This document shows, in pieces, positions 9,509-18,863 of a stretch of 33,916 nucleotides of DNA. The number at the start of each line of letters is the position of its first letter. Within the stretch, counting starts at the first letter, position 1. A program made the position numbers and the translations under genes. Source of the stretch: an uncultured Bacteroidota bacterium (GTDB lineage: Bacteria > Bacteroidota > Bacteroidia > Flavobacteriales > TMED113); assembly GCA_902533035.1 (NCBI GenBank), contig CACAKI010000001.1, positions 1 through 33,916 on the forward strand, written 5' to 3'. Under the pieces are notes generated by a model that worked only from the letters and a program-made list of their open reading frames with translations, was not told the DNA's origin and ran no database searches.

Positions 9509-10876
9509 CCAAGGTATTTTTTTTGCTAATTTTTTTTTGAAATCCGTATAAGGTGGGTAAAATATTTTTGCAATTGAAAAACCAGGCCTTTGAATTAATA
9601 CAGATTTTTCATTTGTGAAATTTAAAAAAGTTCTCTTTCCTCCAGATTTTCCTATTCCACTAGTGTTAACGCCTCCAAAAGGTAAATTTGGGTTCATATA
9701 TTGAATCATACAGTCATTTATTACTACACCTCCTGAACTAGTTTCTTTTAATATCAAATCTATCATTTTTTTATTATTACTAAATAAGTAAATAGCTAAA
9801 GGCTTTTCTTGTGAGTTTATAAATTGGATAATGTCATTAATTTTTTCATATTCAATGATTGGTAAAATTGGGCCAAATATTTCTTCATTTAATATTGGGT
9901 TTTCGATAGATACATTTTTTATGGGACTTATTCGGATGTTTTGATTTTGTGAATCATCTTTTAAAATTAGTTTTTCTCCACTATGTTTTAAACAACTGAG
10001 CATAATGTTATTAATTCTTTTTACGTGTAAAGAATTTACTATTTGAGTGAATTTTTTTTCTGTATTAAGTTGCTCTATTTTTTTCGTGATTTTTTCATAG
10101 AATTTTTTAGCGATATTTTTATGTATAAAGACATGATTACAAGCTATACATGTTTGTCCTGCATTGACATATTTTGACCAAATAATTTTTTCTATTGAAT
10201 CTTTTAAGTTAGCAGACTCATCTACTAGAGTATGATTTTTTCCGCCTAGTTCTAAGGTGACAGAGCTCAAGTTTTTTCCTGCTGCTTCCATTACTTTTTT
10301 TCCAATTTTTGGAGATCCAGTGAAAAAAATATGATTAAAAGGTAACGTAATTAACTCTTCTCCTGTTCTATAATCTCCTAGTACTACAATATTTTCTTTG
10401 TTCTCAAATAAGTTACTAATCATGTTATGAATTAATTCACTAACATTTGGTGTGAATTCAGATGGTTTAATAATATTATAATTACCTGCAGCAATCGATG
10501 ATATTAAAGGATTAAGAGTTAAGTTCAAAGGATAGTTCCAAGGTGATATAATAAGGCAAATCCCTTTAGGTTCATAATAGATTTTGGATCTTGTTCCTAG
10601 AAGATGCAATGGTGTTTTTACAGTTTTAGGAGAGCACCATTTTTTTAAATTTTTTAGGGTGTAATCAATATGACTAATGACAGGTTTAAATTCAGTTGTA
10701 TATATTTCTGTTATAGGTTTTTCATAATCTTTTAAAATAGCATCTATTATAACTTTTTCATTCTCTTTGATCCATGTTCTGATTTTCTTTATTTTTTTTA
10801 TTCTTTTATATATATCTGATTTATTATTTTGATTAAAAAGGTTTTTTTGTGATAAGAATAGGTCATGTAATTTCAT
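9497..10876 (-). CDS. Aldehyde dehydrogenase family protein (class 3-like)
   Basis: SPWNYPLNLTLNPL, FTGSPKIGKKVMEAAGKNLSSVTLELGGKN, NAGQTCIACNH. Confidence 0.93.
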   Translation of the reverse strand: MKLHDLFLSQKNLFNQNNKSDIYKRIKKIKKIRTWIKENEKVIIDAILKDYEKPITEIYTTEFKPVISHIDYTLKNLKKWCSPKTVKTPLHLLGTRSKIYYEPKGICLIISPWNYPLNLTLNPLISSIAAGNYNIIKPSEFTPNVSELIHNMISNLFENKENIVVLGDYRTGEELITLPFNHIFFTGSPKIGKKVMEAAGKNLSSVTLELGGKNHTLVDESANLKDSIEKIIWSKYVNAGQTCIACNHVFIHKNIAKKFYEKITKKIEQLNTEKKFTQIVNSLHVKRINNIMLSCLKHSGEKLILKDDSQNQNIRISPIKNVSIENPILNEEIFGPILPIIEYEKINDIIQFINSQEKPLAIYLFSNNKKMIDLILKETSSGGVVINDCMIQYMNPNLPFGGVNTSGIGKSGGKRTFLNFTNEKSVLIQRPGFSIAKIFYPPYTDFKKKLAKKIPWLFN

Positions 10877-10885
10877 AATAATAAA

Positions 10886-11770
10886 TTAAATAGAAAGTGA
10901 ATATGCTGTCGTTTCAGTATTAATTTTTTTTACTAAACTTTGTAGCACTTTTCCTGGACCAACTTCAATAAATTCAGTTGCGCCACTATTAATCATTTTT
11001 TTTATAGATTGTTCCCATTTTACTGGAGAAACTAATTGTTCTATTAAATTCACTTTGATCTCTTCAGGGTTAGTAACTCCATTAGCATTAACATTTTGAT
11101 ATATAGGGCAAATAGGGTTTGTGAATTTAGTTTTTTCTATAAATTCTCTTAATTTTTTTTTTGCCGGTTCCATTAATGGAGAATGAAATGCTCCACCAAC
11201 AGGAAGAATAATGGCCCTTCTTGCACCTAGTGATTTTAGTTTTTCGCATGCATTTTCTACAGATTTCTGCTCACCAGAAATCACTATTTGTCCTGGGCAA
11301 TTATAGTTTGCGGGAACTACAATACCTTTAGTTTTATCACAAACCTCTATTATAGTATTTATATCCATTTGAAGAATTGCGGCCATTGTGGAAGTTTGTT
11401 TTTCGCATGCTTTTTGCATTTCTTCAGATCGAATTTTTACTAATTTCAATCCATCTTCAAATGATAATACTTCTCCTGCCGTTAAAGCTGATATTTCTCC
11501 TAATGAATGTCCAGCTAGCATATTTGGATTAAATTCTTGATTTTTTTTAATTATTTCTGCTAAAATAACTGAGTGAATAAATATAGAAGGTTGAGTGACT
11601 TTGGTTTGCTTTAACTCTTCATCATTTCCATTAAACATTATTTTAGTAATATTGAAACCTAAAATATTATTAGCTATTTCAAATAATTTTTTTCCTTCAG
11701 GGGTACTGTAAAGTTCTTTGCCCATACCCGAGAATTGAGAGCCCTGTCCAGGGAAAATAAATGCTTTCAT
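10886..11770 (-). CDS. fabD: ACP S-malonyltransferase
   Basis: FPGQGSQFSGMGKELY, AGHSLGEISAL, PVGGAFHSPLM motifs. Confidence 0.95.
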   Translation of the reverse strand: MKAFIFPGQGSQFSGMGKELYSTPEGKKLFEIANNILGFNITKIMFNGNDEELKQTKVTQPSIFIHSVILAEIIKKNQEFNPNMLAGHSLGEISALTAGEVLSFEDGLKLVKIRSEEMQKACEKQTSTMAAILQMDINTIIEVCDKTKGIVVPANYNCPGQIVISGEQKSVENACEKLKSLGARRAIILPVGGAFHSPLMEPAKKKLREFIEKTKFTNPICPIYQNVNANGVTNPEEIKVNLIEQLVSPVKWEQSIKKMINSGATEFIEVGPGKVLQSLVKKINTETTAYSLSI

Positions 11771-11776
11771 AATAAA

Positions 11777-12349
11777 TTAATGTAATTTAGATTGAATAAG
11801 ATTCATGAATTCTGCTCTTGTTTTCTCTTCTTGTAAAAAGACACCTGTAAAAGCAGATGTTGTTGTTACTGAATTTTGTTTTTCAATTCCTCTCATTTGT
11901 ACACAAAGATGAGATGCTTCAATAACAACAGCGACTCCTTTAGGTTTTAAGTTTTTTTCTAAACATTCTGAAATTTGCTCCGTAAGTCTTTCTTGGACTT
12001 GTAGACGTCTTGCAAAAACATTAACAATTCTAGGTATTTTACTCAGCCCTACAATTTGTCCATTTGGAATATATGCAATATGCGCTTTTCCAAAAAAAGG
12101 TAAGATATGATGTTCACATAGAGAATATAACTCTATACTTTTTATTAAAACCATTTGGTTATAATCTTCTTGAAATAATGCAGATTGTAAAATTTTATCA
12201 GGATCTTTATCGTATCCTTCTGTTAAGAATTGTATAGCTTTGGATGCTCTCATAGGAGTTTTTAACATACCTTCTCTATGTGGGTTCTCCCCAATGGTTT
12301 CAATTATTTTTTTATAATTTTCTGAGATTTTTTTTAAATCTTTTTCCAT
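11777..12349 (-). CDS. folE: GTP cyclohydrolase I
   Basis: [59 protein letters not shown]. Confidence 0.96.
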   Translation of the reverse strand: MEKDLKKISENYKKIIETIGENPHREGMLKTPMRASKAIQFLTEGYDKDPDKILQSALFQEDYNQMVLIKSIELYSLCEHHILPFFGKAHIAYIPNGQIVGLSKIPRIVNVFARRLQVQERLTEQISECLEKNLKPKGVAVVIEASHLCVQMRGIEKQNSVTTTSAFTGVFLQEEKTRAEFMNLIQSKLH

Positions 12350-12354
12350 TTTTA

Positions 12355-12771
12355 TTAACCAAAATATTCAAATATATTATTTTCTGTTTCATATATTTTT
12401 ACACAATGAAGTTGGCAGTGAAGTTCAGAATTAATTTTTCTTTCTAATTCTTCCCAGATAGACACACATAAGTTCTCTGTAGATGCAATTTTTCCTTTCA
12501 TAAAGTCCACTTCATTAATAAATTCATGGTCTAATTTATTTATAATATATTTTTTTAATAAGAAACTTAATTCTTTTAAATCACACACAAACCCATCTTT
12601 CATTTTTATATTTCCTTTAACAGTTATGAATAATTCATAATTATGACCATGTAGGTTTAGGCATTTTCCAAATATGTTTTCATTTTCTTTATTAGAAATA
12701 TTTGGATTTTCTAATTTGTGCGAAGCAGAAAAACGTTCACGTCTTGTAAGATAGATTATGTTTTTATTCAT
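12355..12771 (-). CDS. queD: 6-carboxy-5,6,7,8-tetrahydropterin synthase / PTPS family
   Basis: [39 protein letters not shown]. Confidence 0.88.
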   Translation of the reverse strand: MNKNIIYLTRRERFSASHKLENPNISNKENENIFGKCLNLHGHNYELFITVKGNIKMKDGFVCDLKELSFLLKKYIINKLDHEFINEVDFMKGKIASTENLCVSIWEELERKINSELHCQLHCVKIYETENNIFEYFG

Positions 12772-12778
12772 TGTATGC

Positions 12779-12786
12779 CAAATATA
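12779..12786 (-). promoter_or_regulatory. -7 box TATATTTG for the queD-folE-fabD-aldehyde dehydrogenase run
   Basis: Plus-strand CAAATATA, 7 nt from the ATG of queD; would imply a very short leader. Confidence 0.4.
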
Positions 12787-12823
12787 CTAACTATATTTAT
12801 ACGAATACTAAATATTTTTTGGT

Positions 12824-13759
12824 TTGATTATAATTACAGGTGCATCAGGTTTTATAGGAAAAGCAACGGCTATTTTTTTTCAGAAAAACGAGGTGTCATC
12901 TATTGTTTTAGTAGATTTTTTCAAAACTAAGGATGAAAAATTAAAAAAATGTCATTTTGTGCATACAGATGATTTATTTGATTTTATAGATTTTAAAAAA
13001 GGTCAGATAGATTTAATTATTCATTTAGGCGCAATCACTGATACTACAGAAAAAAACGCAGATTTATTAATTAAATATAATTTATCTTATAGTAAGGTTA
13101 TTTGGGATAAATGTGTTGAGTATTCTATTTCACTAATTTTTGCTTCTTCTGCGGCGACTTATGGGAATGGAGATTTGGGTTTTTCAGATGATCACGAAAA
13201 AGTAAATTCCTTAAAACCATTAAATTTATATGCTCATTCCAAACATGATTTCGATAAATATATTCTTGCTCAAAAGAATAAACCACCATCATGGTTTGGT
13301 CTTAAATTTTTTAATGTTTTTGGATTTGACGAGTCTAAAAAAGGAAAAATGGCATCAATTATTTTTCAATCGTTTCATCAAATTTTAAAAACAAATAAAA
13401 TGCAGTTATTTAAATCTAATGATTCTGGTATTAAAGATGGTGATCAATGTAGAGATTTTATTTATATAAATGATGTCATAGATATAATATTCTTTTTATA
13501 TAATAAAAAAATTAAATCTGGCATATATAATGTTGGAACAGGAAAGGTAACGACATTCAATAGACTTATACAGCATGTTTTTAATTCAATAAATAAAACG
13601 ACATTAATAGATTACATTGAGATGCCTTCAGTTTTGCAAAATCAATATCAGAATTATACTAAAGCTGATATGAATAAATTAAGAAATGTTGGTTATGAAA
13701 AAGAATTTTTAAATATTGAAAAAGCTATAAAACATTATATAAGTAATTATTTAGCTTAG
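12824..13759 (+). CDS. hldD: ADP-L-glycero-D-manno-heptose 6-epimerase (TTG start)
   Basis: IIITGASGFIGKATAIFF, HLGAITDTTEKNAD, SSAATYGNGDLGFSDD, RDFIYINDV motifs. Confidence 0.88.
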   Translation: MIIITGASGFIGKATAIFFQKNEVSSIVLVDFFKTKDEKLKKCHFVHTDDLFDFIDFKKGQIDLIIHLGAITDTTEKNADLLIKYNLSYSKVIWDKCVEYSISLIFASSAATYGNGDLGFSDDHEKVNSLKPLNLYAHSKHDFDKYILAQKNKPPSWFGLKFFNVFGFDESKKGKMASIIFQSFHQILKTNKMQLFKSNDSGIKDGDQCRDFIYINDVIDIIFFLYNKKIKSGIYNVGTGKVTTFNRLIQHVFNSINKTTLIDYIEMPSVLQNQYQNYTKADMNKLRNVGYEKEFLNIEKAIKHYISNYLA

Positions 13760-14089
13760 GTTGTTTTTTATCTCTATTAATTCTTGTTTAATTTTTTTTA
13801 AGTTTTCAATTACTTTTTGATGTATTTCTGTTTTTTTTGGATTTTTTCTAATCTTTTTTTTTGCACCAGCAATCGTGTAATTTTTTTCTTTTAAAAGGTG
13901 TTGAATTAATTTTATTTTTTCTAAATCTTTTTTTGTAAATATTCTATTTCCTTTTTTATTTTTTTTTAGTTTAATTATTTCAAACTCTTTTTCCCAAAAT
14001 CGAATTTTAGATGTTGTGATTCCTAAAACTTTAGAAACTTCACCAATTGAGTAGTATAATTTTTCATTAAGATGTTTCTCCTCTGACAT
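13751..14089 (-). CDS. MerR family transcriptional regulator
   Basis: YYSIGEVSKVLGITTSKIRFWEKEFEII...NRIFTKKDLEKI winged-helix signature. Confidence 0.88.
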   Translation of the reverse strand: MSEEKHLNEKLYYSIGEVSKVLGITTSKIRFWEKEFEIIKLKKNKKGNRIFTKKDLEKIKLIQHLLKEKNYTIAGAKKKIRKNPKKTEIHQKVIENLKKIKQELIEIKNNLS

Positions 14090-14092
14090 AAT

Positions 14093-15214
14093 TTATTTTT
14101 TTCTTATGTTTCCGTTATTATCTATTATAATTGAATGATTTGGAAAATTTAGATTAGTTAATTCTTGAATTTTTTTAATTGCTTTTTTTTCAGAATCTAC
14201 ATTTACGTACCCTCCGTTTGTTTGTTTTATAGGTATGATTTTCCCAGAAATAAATTTTCCTGTTTCAGAAATTTCTAATTGTAATATTGGAGCAATTCCA
14301 TTTACTCCAGACAACTTAAATCTTCCATAAGTACAGAAATTCCCCAAACTATAGGCGATGAATTTATCTTTATATATATCTATAGCTCGAGTTACATGAG
14401 GCCCGTGCCCAATAACTACATCTGCTCCAGCGTCTATCATAGCATGTGAAAACTCATAAACATTTCCTCTATTTTCGCCATAACAATACTCTGTTTTTCG
14501 TGTCACATTTTGATATTTTGAGCCTTCTCCTCCTCCATGGAAAGAAACTATAACTATCTCACATGTTTTAGAAAGTTTTTTAACAATGTTTGTTGCTTTT
14601 TCAATATTTAAAAGAGAAGGTGTTCTATAATTAGGTGCAAATGAACAAAATCCAATTTTTTGATCTTCATTTACATTAAATATAGCATATGGTTTGTAGT
14701 CTAACCCTGCATAATTTATTTTTAGAGAATCTAATATAGATTTTGTGTCTTCGACTCCTTTTTCCCCAAAATCCCATGTGTGATTATTTGCAAGGCTTAT
14801 CAAATTAAAACCAGCATATTTTAGGCAATTCCCAAATTTTTTCGGCATTCTATATAAGTAACATTTTGTAGGGTCATTACATCTTTTTCTAGCAGGGGCA
14901 TCATCTGATATACATCCTTCTAGATTTCCAAATATTATATCAGTTTGGTTGAAAAAATCTTGTACGTTTTCTATTAGTGGAATGCAGTTTTCATTTTTAG
15001 GTAAATATTTTTTTGATGGAAAGTTAGTTCCAAACATTATGTCTCCTACTGCAGTAATAGTAAGGTTTCTATTTAAGGAATCTATTTTAGATTGTCCTTT
15101 GATGTAATTTTTTGGAAAAATTAATAGGATTAATAAGCTGATTCTGATTAATGTATCTTTTGATTTAATCAAATGATTGATTTTCTTGGGAACATATTTT
15201 TCGCATTTCATCAT
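14093..15214 (-). CDS. CapA-family (poly-gamma-glutamate synthesis / metallophosphoesterase-like) protein; start may be TTG at 15172
   Basis: ITAVGDIMFG, FGNLEGCIS, SLANNHTWDFGEKGVEDT, VSFHGGGE, VIGHGPHV. Confidence 0.88.
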   Translation of the reverse strand: MMKCEKYVPKKINHLIKSKDTLIRISLLILLIFPKNYIKGQSKIDSLNRNLTITAVGDIMFGTNFPSKKYLPKNENCIPLIENVQDFFNQTDIIFGNLEGCISDDAPARKRCNDPTKCYLYRMPKKFGNCLKYAGFNLISLANNHTWDFGEKGVEDTKSILDSLKINYAGLDYKPYAIFNVNEDQKIGFCSFAPNYRTPSLLNIEKATNIVKKLSKTCEIVIVSFHGGGEGSKYQNVTRKTEYCYGENRGNVYEFSHAMIDAGADVVIGHGPHVTRAIDIYKDKFIAYSLGNFCTYGRFKLSGVNGIAPILQLEISETGKFISGKIIPIKQTNGGYVNVDSEKKAIKKIQELTNLNFPNHSIIIDNNGNIRKK

Positions 15215-16136
15215 ACTCTTCTATCGTTAAATCGTTGTAAAAGTAGTTAATAGGATTGACTTTTTTATCATTTAAATGAACTTCATAGTGTAAATGAGGA
15301 CTGGTAGATTTTCCTGTGCTCCCAACATAACCTATTAGCTCACCTCTTTTAACTTTTTGTCCTTCTTTTACTGCTAATCTATTTAAATGAGCGTATTGTG
15401 TTTTATAACCATATCCATGATCAATAATAATATTTTTTCCATAACCTCCTCGTACTTTATTTTCGGCCTTAATGACCTGGCCATTTCCAGTCGCATAAAC
15501 TGGTGTGCCTCTCGGAGCAGCAAAATCTGTTCCTGTATGCATTTTTTTAATTCCGTAATGAGGATCTATTCTATACCCAAATCCAGATGAAATTCTTGAC
15601 AAATCTTTATTTGAAATAGGTTGTATAGCAGGAATACATCGTATTTTATTAGAATAATCTTTTGCAAGATTTATAATTTCATCAAACGATTTAGATTGAA
15701 CACTTAATTTTTTTATTATTTGGTCAGTTTTTTTTGATATATCTATCATTAATTCAGAAGAATTAAATTTTTCAAATTTTTCATACAGATTTGTTCCTCC
15801 ATAACCCGCTTTTCTTATATCTTCATGCATAGGTTTGGATTCCAAAATAATTCGACTAGTTAGTTCTTTTTCGTAGAGTTTTTCTAATTCTTTTTCAGCA
15901 TTGAAAATTTTTTCTTCAATATTTTTGTATTGGTTACTTAGTTGACCAATTTCCTTCTTAAGTAATAGTTCTTTTGGAGTTGAAAAAAAGGATAAAATAA
16001 CTACACATATCAGACAATTAACTATAAGAATTGGAACTAAATAAAATGCAACAGTTTTGATAATACCAGCTTTGGATACTTTAATCTTTTTATAACTAAG
16101 ACTTTCTGGGTCGTAATAATATTTAGTTTTTATCAT
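15165..16136 (-). CDS. M23-family metallopeptidase with N-terminal TM helix and coiled coil
   Basis: SSGFGYRIDPHYGIKKMHTGTDFAAPRGTPVYATGNG...GYGKNIIIDHGYGYKTQYAHL...STGKSTSPHLHYEV. Confidence 0.95.
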   Translation of the reverse strand: MIKTKYYYDPESLSYKKIKVSKAGIIKTVAFYLVPILIVNCLICVVILSFFSTPKELLLKKEIGQLSNQYKNIEEKIFNAEKELEKLYEKELTSRIILESKPMHEDIRKAGYGGTNLYEKFEKFNSSELMIDISKKTDQIIKKLSVQSKSFDEIINLAKDYSNKIRCIPAIQPISNKDLSRISSGFGYRIDPHYGIKKMHTGTDFAAPRGTPVYATGNGQVIKAENKVRGGYGKNIIIDHGYGYKTQYAHLNRLAVKEGQKVKRGELIGYVGSTGKSTSPHLHYEVHLNDKKVNPINYFYNDLTIEEYDEMRKICSQENQSFD

Positions 16137-16187
16137 TTCTGATAATAATTAATTAAATTTAAAAGCTGTTAAGTTTTTTTGTGATTG

Positions 16188-16195
16188 CAAATGTA
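16188..16195 (-). promoter_or_regulatory. -7 box TACATTTG for the M23-capA-merR run
   Basis: Plus-strand CAAATGTA, ~52 nt upstream of the ATG. Confidence 0.45.
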
Positions 16196-16241
16196 TATAA
16201 ATTATTTAATAGATATACTTTTTTTACTTTACTAATCAATT

Positions 16242-18863
16242 ATGAATTCTGAAAAAATACGCAAGAGTTTTATTTTATTTTTTAATAACAAGGGGCATTC
16301 AACAGTAAAATCTTGTCCGCTGGTTATAAAAAATGATCCTTCATTAATGTTTGTGAATGCAGGAATGAATCAATTTAAAGATTTATTTTTAGGCAATGTT
16401 AAAGTTGAAATTCCTAGAGTTGTTAATTCTCAAAGATGTTTAAGGGTTTCAGGTAAACACAATGATTTAGAAGAAGTTGGGCATGACACATATCATCATA
16501 CAATGTTTGAAATGCTTGGAAATTGGTCATTTGGAGATTATTTTAAAAAAGATGCTATTTTATGGTCTTGGGAATTTTTGACAGAGGTTTTAAAAATTGA
16601 TAAAGACAGACTATATATTACAATTTTTTCAGGTAATAAAGAAGACGATTTAAATGAAGATATAGAATCAAAAGAAATATGGTCTTCCATTATATCAAAT
16701 GATCGAATCATCTCTTGTTCAAAAAGGTTTAATTTTTGGGAAATGGGTAATATAGGGCCATGTGGGCCTTGTTCTGAAATTCACATTGATTTAAGAGATT
16801 CTGAGCAAAGAAAGCATATAGATGGAAAAAAACTCATCAATAAAGATCACCCAGAAGTTATTGAACTTTGGAATTTAGTTTTCATGGAATTTAATAGAAA
16901 AGAAAGTGGGATTTTAGAAAAATTGTCTAAAAAACATGTAGATACTGGTATGGGTTTTGAGAGATTATGCATGGTCTTACAGAAAAAGAATTCAACTTAT
17001 GAAACAGATTTGTTTTCCGATCTTATTTCAGCTGTTTCTCAGAAATCTCAAATTGAATATGGAGTTTCACAAGAAAAAGATATTGCTATAAGAGTTATTG
17101 TTGATCATATTAGAGCTATTTCTTTTGCTATTGCAGATGGGCAACTTCCCAGTAATGTTGGCGCTGGATATGTAGTTAGAAGAATTCTTAGGAGAGCAGT
17201 TAGATATGGCTTCTCTTTTTTAAATTTAAAGACTCCTTTTTTATATCAATTAGTGGAGTTAGTTTTTAATCAGTTTAAAAATGTGTTTCCTGAGATATTT
17301 AATCAAAATAAATATGTCACGAATATTGTTTTAGAAGAGGAGAAAACTTTTTTTAACACTTTAGAAAAAGGAACAGTTTTAATTCAAGAGATCATAAGGA
17401 ATACGAAATCAAATATTGTTGATGCAAAAAAAGTATTTGAGCTATATGACACATATGGGTTTCCAAAAGACTTAACTTCTTTAATTTTAAAAGAAAACAG
17501 CATGTCATTTTCTGAAAAAGATTTTACTTTTTATTTAAACGAACAAAAAGAAAGATCTAAATCAGCATCTAATTTATTGGCAAGAGAATGGATTTATATA
17601 TCAAAAGAACATAGTAAGGGTTTTCTAGGCTATGAGGATTCGTTTACACTAGAATGTTCAGTTAATATTTTAATGTATAGAGAATTAAGAATAAAAAACA
17701 AAAGTTATTTTCAACTTGTGTTTAATAAAACTCCTTTTTATCCTGAAGGGGGTGGTCAAGTTGGAGATCAAGGAGTTTTAATGAATAATGATGAAATTAT
17801 TTCCATAATTGATACAAAAAAAGAAAATAATTTAATTCTTCACTTAGTAGAAAATTTACCTAAAAAATTGGACCATAATTTTATTGCTAAAGTTGATAAA
17901 GAGGCACGAAAATTGTCATCTAGAAACCACACAGCTACTCATTTACTTCATAATCAATTAATTAACATTTTAGGTAATCATGTAGAACAAAAAGGATCTT
18001 TAGTGAACTCAAAATATTTAAGATTTGATTTTTCACATTTTGAAAAAATTGATTTAATTAAATTAAAAGAAATAGAAAACAATGTGAATCAAAAAATATT
18101 TTTATCTATCAATTTAGAAGAAAAGATAAATGTGTCCTTAGAAGAAGCGAAAAGTAGTGGTGCTATTGCATTATTTGGCGAGAAATATGAAGATTTAGTT
18201 CGGGTTATTAAGTTTGATGAGTCAATAGAGTTATGTGGCGGGACCCATGTTCAAAATACGTCTGAAATAGGTTTTTTTAAAATTTTATCTGAGAGTTCTG
18301 TAGCTTCGGGCGTTAGACGTATAGAAGCAGTTACAAGCTTTGGGGCGGCATCTTATTTTGAATCTATTTTTTCTAATTTTGAACAAGTAAAAAGTATTTT
18401 AAAAAATACACAAAACCCTGTCAAGGCAATTGAAAATTTAATTTTTGAAAATAAAAAATTACAAGATAGACTAGATGCTTTAGAAGTTAAAGAATATGCT
18501 ATAATTAAGGATAATCTTCTAAAATCAGTTAAAAAAATTAATCAGATAAACACCCTAGTTTCTTCTGTAGACATCTCAAGTAAATTATTGAAAAATATTT
18601 CTTTTGATTTAATTAAAAATTCTAAAAAATTCTTTTTAGCACTTTTTTCTGTACAAGATGGCAAAGTGATTTTTAACATAGGACTTTCAAAAGATTTAAT
18701 AAACCAAAAAAAATGGAAGGCTTCTGATTTAATTAAAGAATTTTCAAAAGATATTGAGGGTACTGGTGGAGGTCAAGATTTTTTTGCTTCAGCTTCAGGG
18801 AAAAATATAGAAAATATAAAATTAGTCATAAGTAAAATTAATTCTTTTCTGGAAGAGAATTGA
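16242..18863 (+). CDS. alaS: Alanine--tRNA ligase
   Basis: FVNAGMNQFKDLFLG, RVVNSQRCLRVSGKHNDLEEVG, NHTATHLLH, ELCGGTHVQNTSEIG. Confidence 0.98.
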   Translation: MNSEKIRKSFILFFNNKGHSTVKSCPLVIKNDPSLMFVNAGMNQFKDLFLGNVKVEIPRVVNSQRCLRVSGKHNDLEEVGHDTYHHTMFEMLGNWSFGDYFKKDAILWSWEFLTEVLKIDKDRLYITIFSGNKEDDLNEDIESKEIWSSIISNDRIISCSKRFNFWEMGNIGPCGPCSEIHIDLRDSEQRKHIDGKKLINKDHPEVIELWNLVFMEFNRKESGILEKLSKKHVDTGMGFERLCMVLQKKNSTYETDLFSDLISAVSQKSQIEYGVSQEKDIAIRVIVDHIRAISFAIADGQLPSNVGAGYVVRRILRRAVRYGFSFLNLKTPFLYQLVELVFNQFKNVFPEIFNQNKYVTNIVLEEEKTFFNTLEKGTVLIQEIIRNTKSNIVDAKKVFELYDTYGFPKDLTSLILKENSMSFSEKDFTFYLNEQKERSKSASNLLAREWIYISKEHSKGFLGYEDSFTLECSVNILMYRELRIKNKSYFQLVFNKTPFYPEGGGQVGDQGVLMNNDEIISIIDTKKENNLILHLVENLPKKLDHNFIAKVDKEARKLSSRNHTATHLLHNQLINILGNHVEQKGSLVNSKYLRFDFSHFEKIDLIKLKEIENNVNQKIFLSINLEEKINVSLEEAKSSGAIALFGEKYEDLVRVIKFDESIELCGGTHVQNTSEIGFFKILSESSVASGVRRIEAVTSFGAASYFESIFSNFEQVKSILKNTQNPVKAIENLIFENKKLQDRLDALEVKEYAIIKDNLLKSVKKINQINTLVSSVDISSKLLKNISFDLIKNSKKFFLALFSVQDGKVIFNIGLSKDLINQKKWKASDLIKEFSKDIEGTGGGQDFFASASGKNIENIKLVISKINSFLEEN

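Noticed and set aside
12718-12930. 70-aa plus-strand ORF
   Set aside because: Overlaps the queD start and the hldD N-terminus in a different frame; no motif.
15387-15590. 67-aa plus-strand ORF
   Set aside because: Antisense to the conserved M23 catalytic domain.
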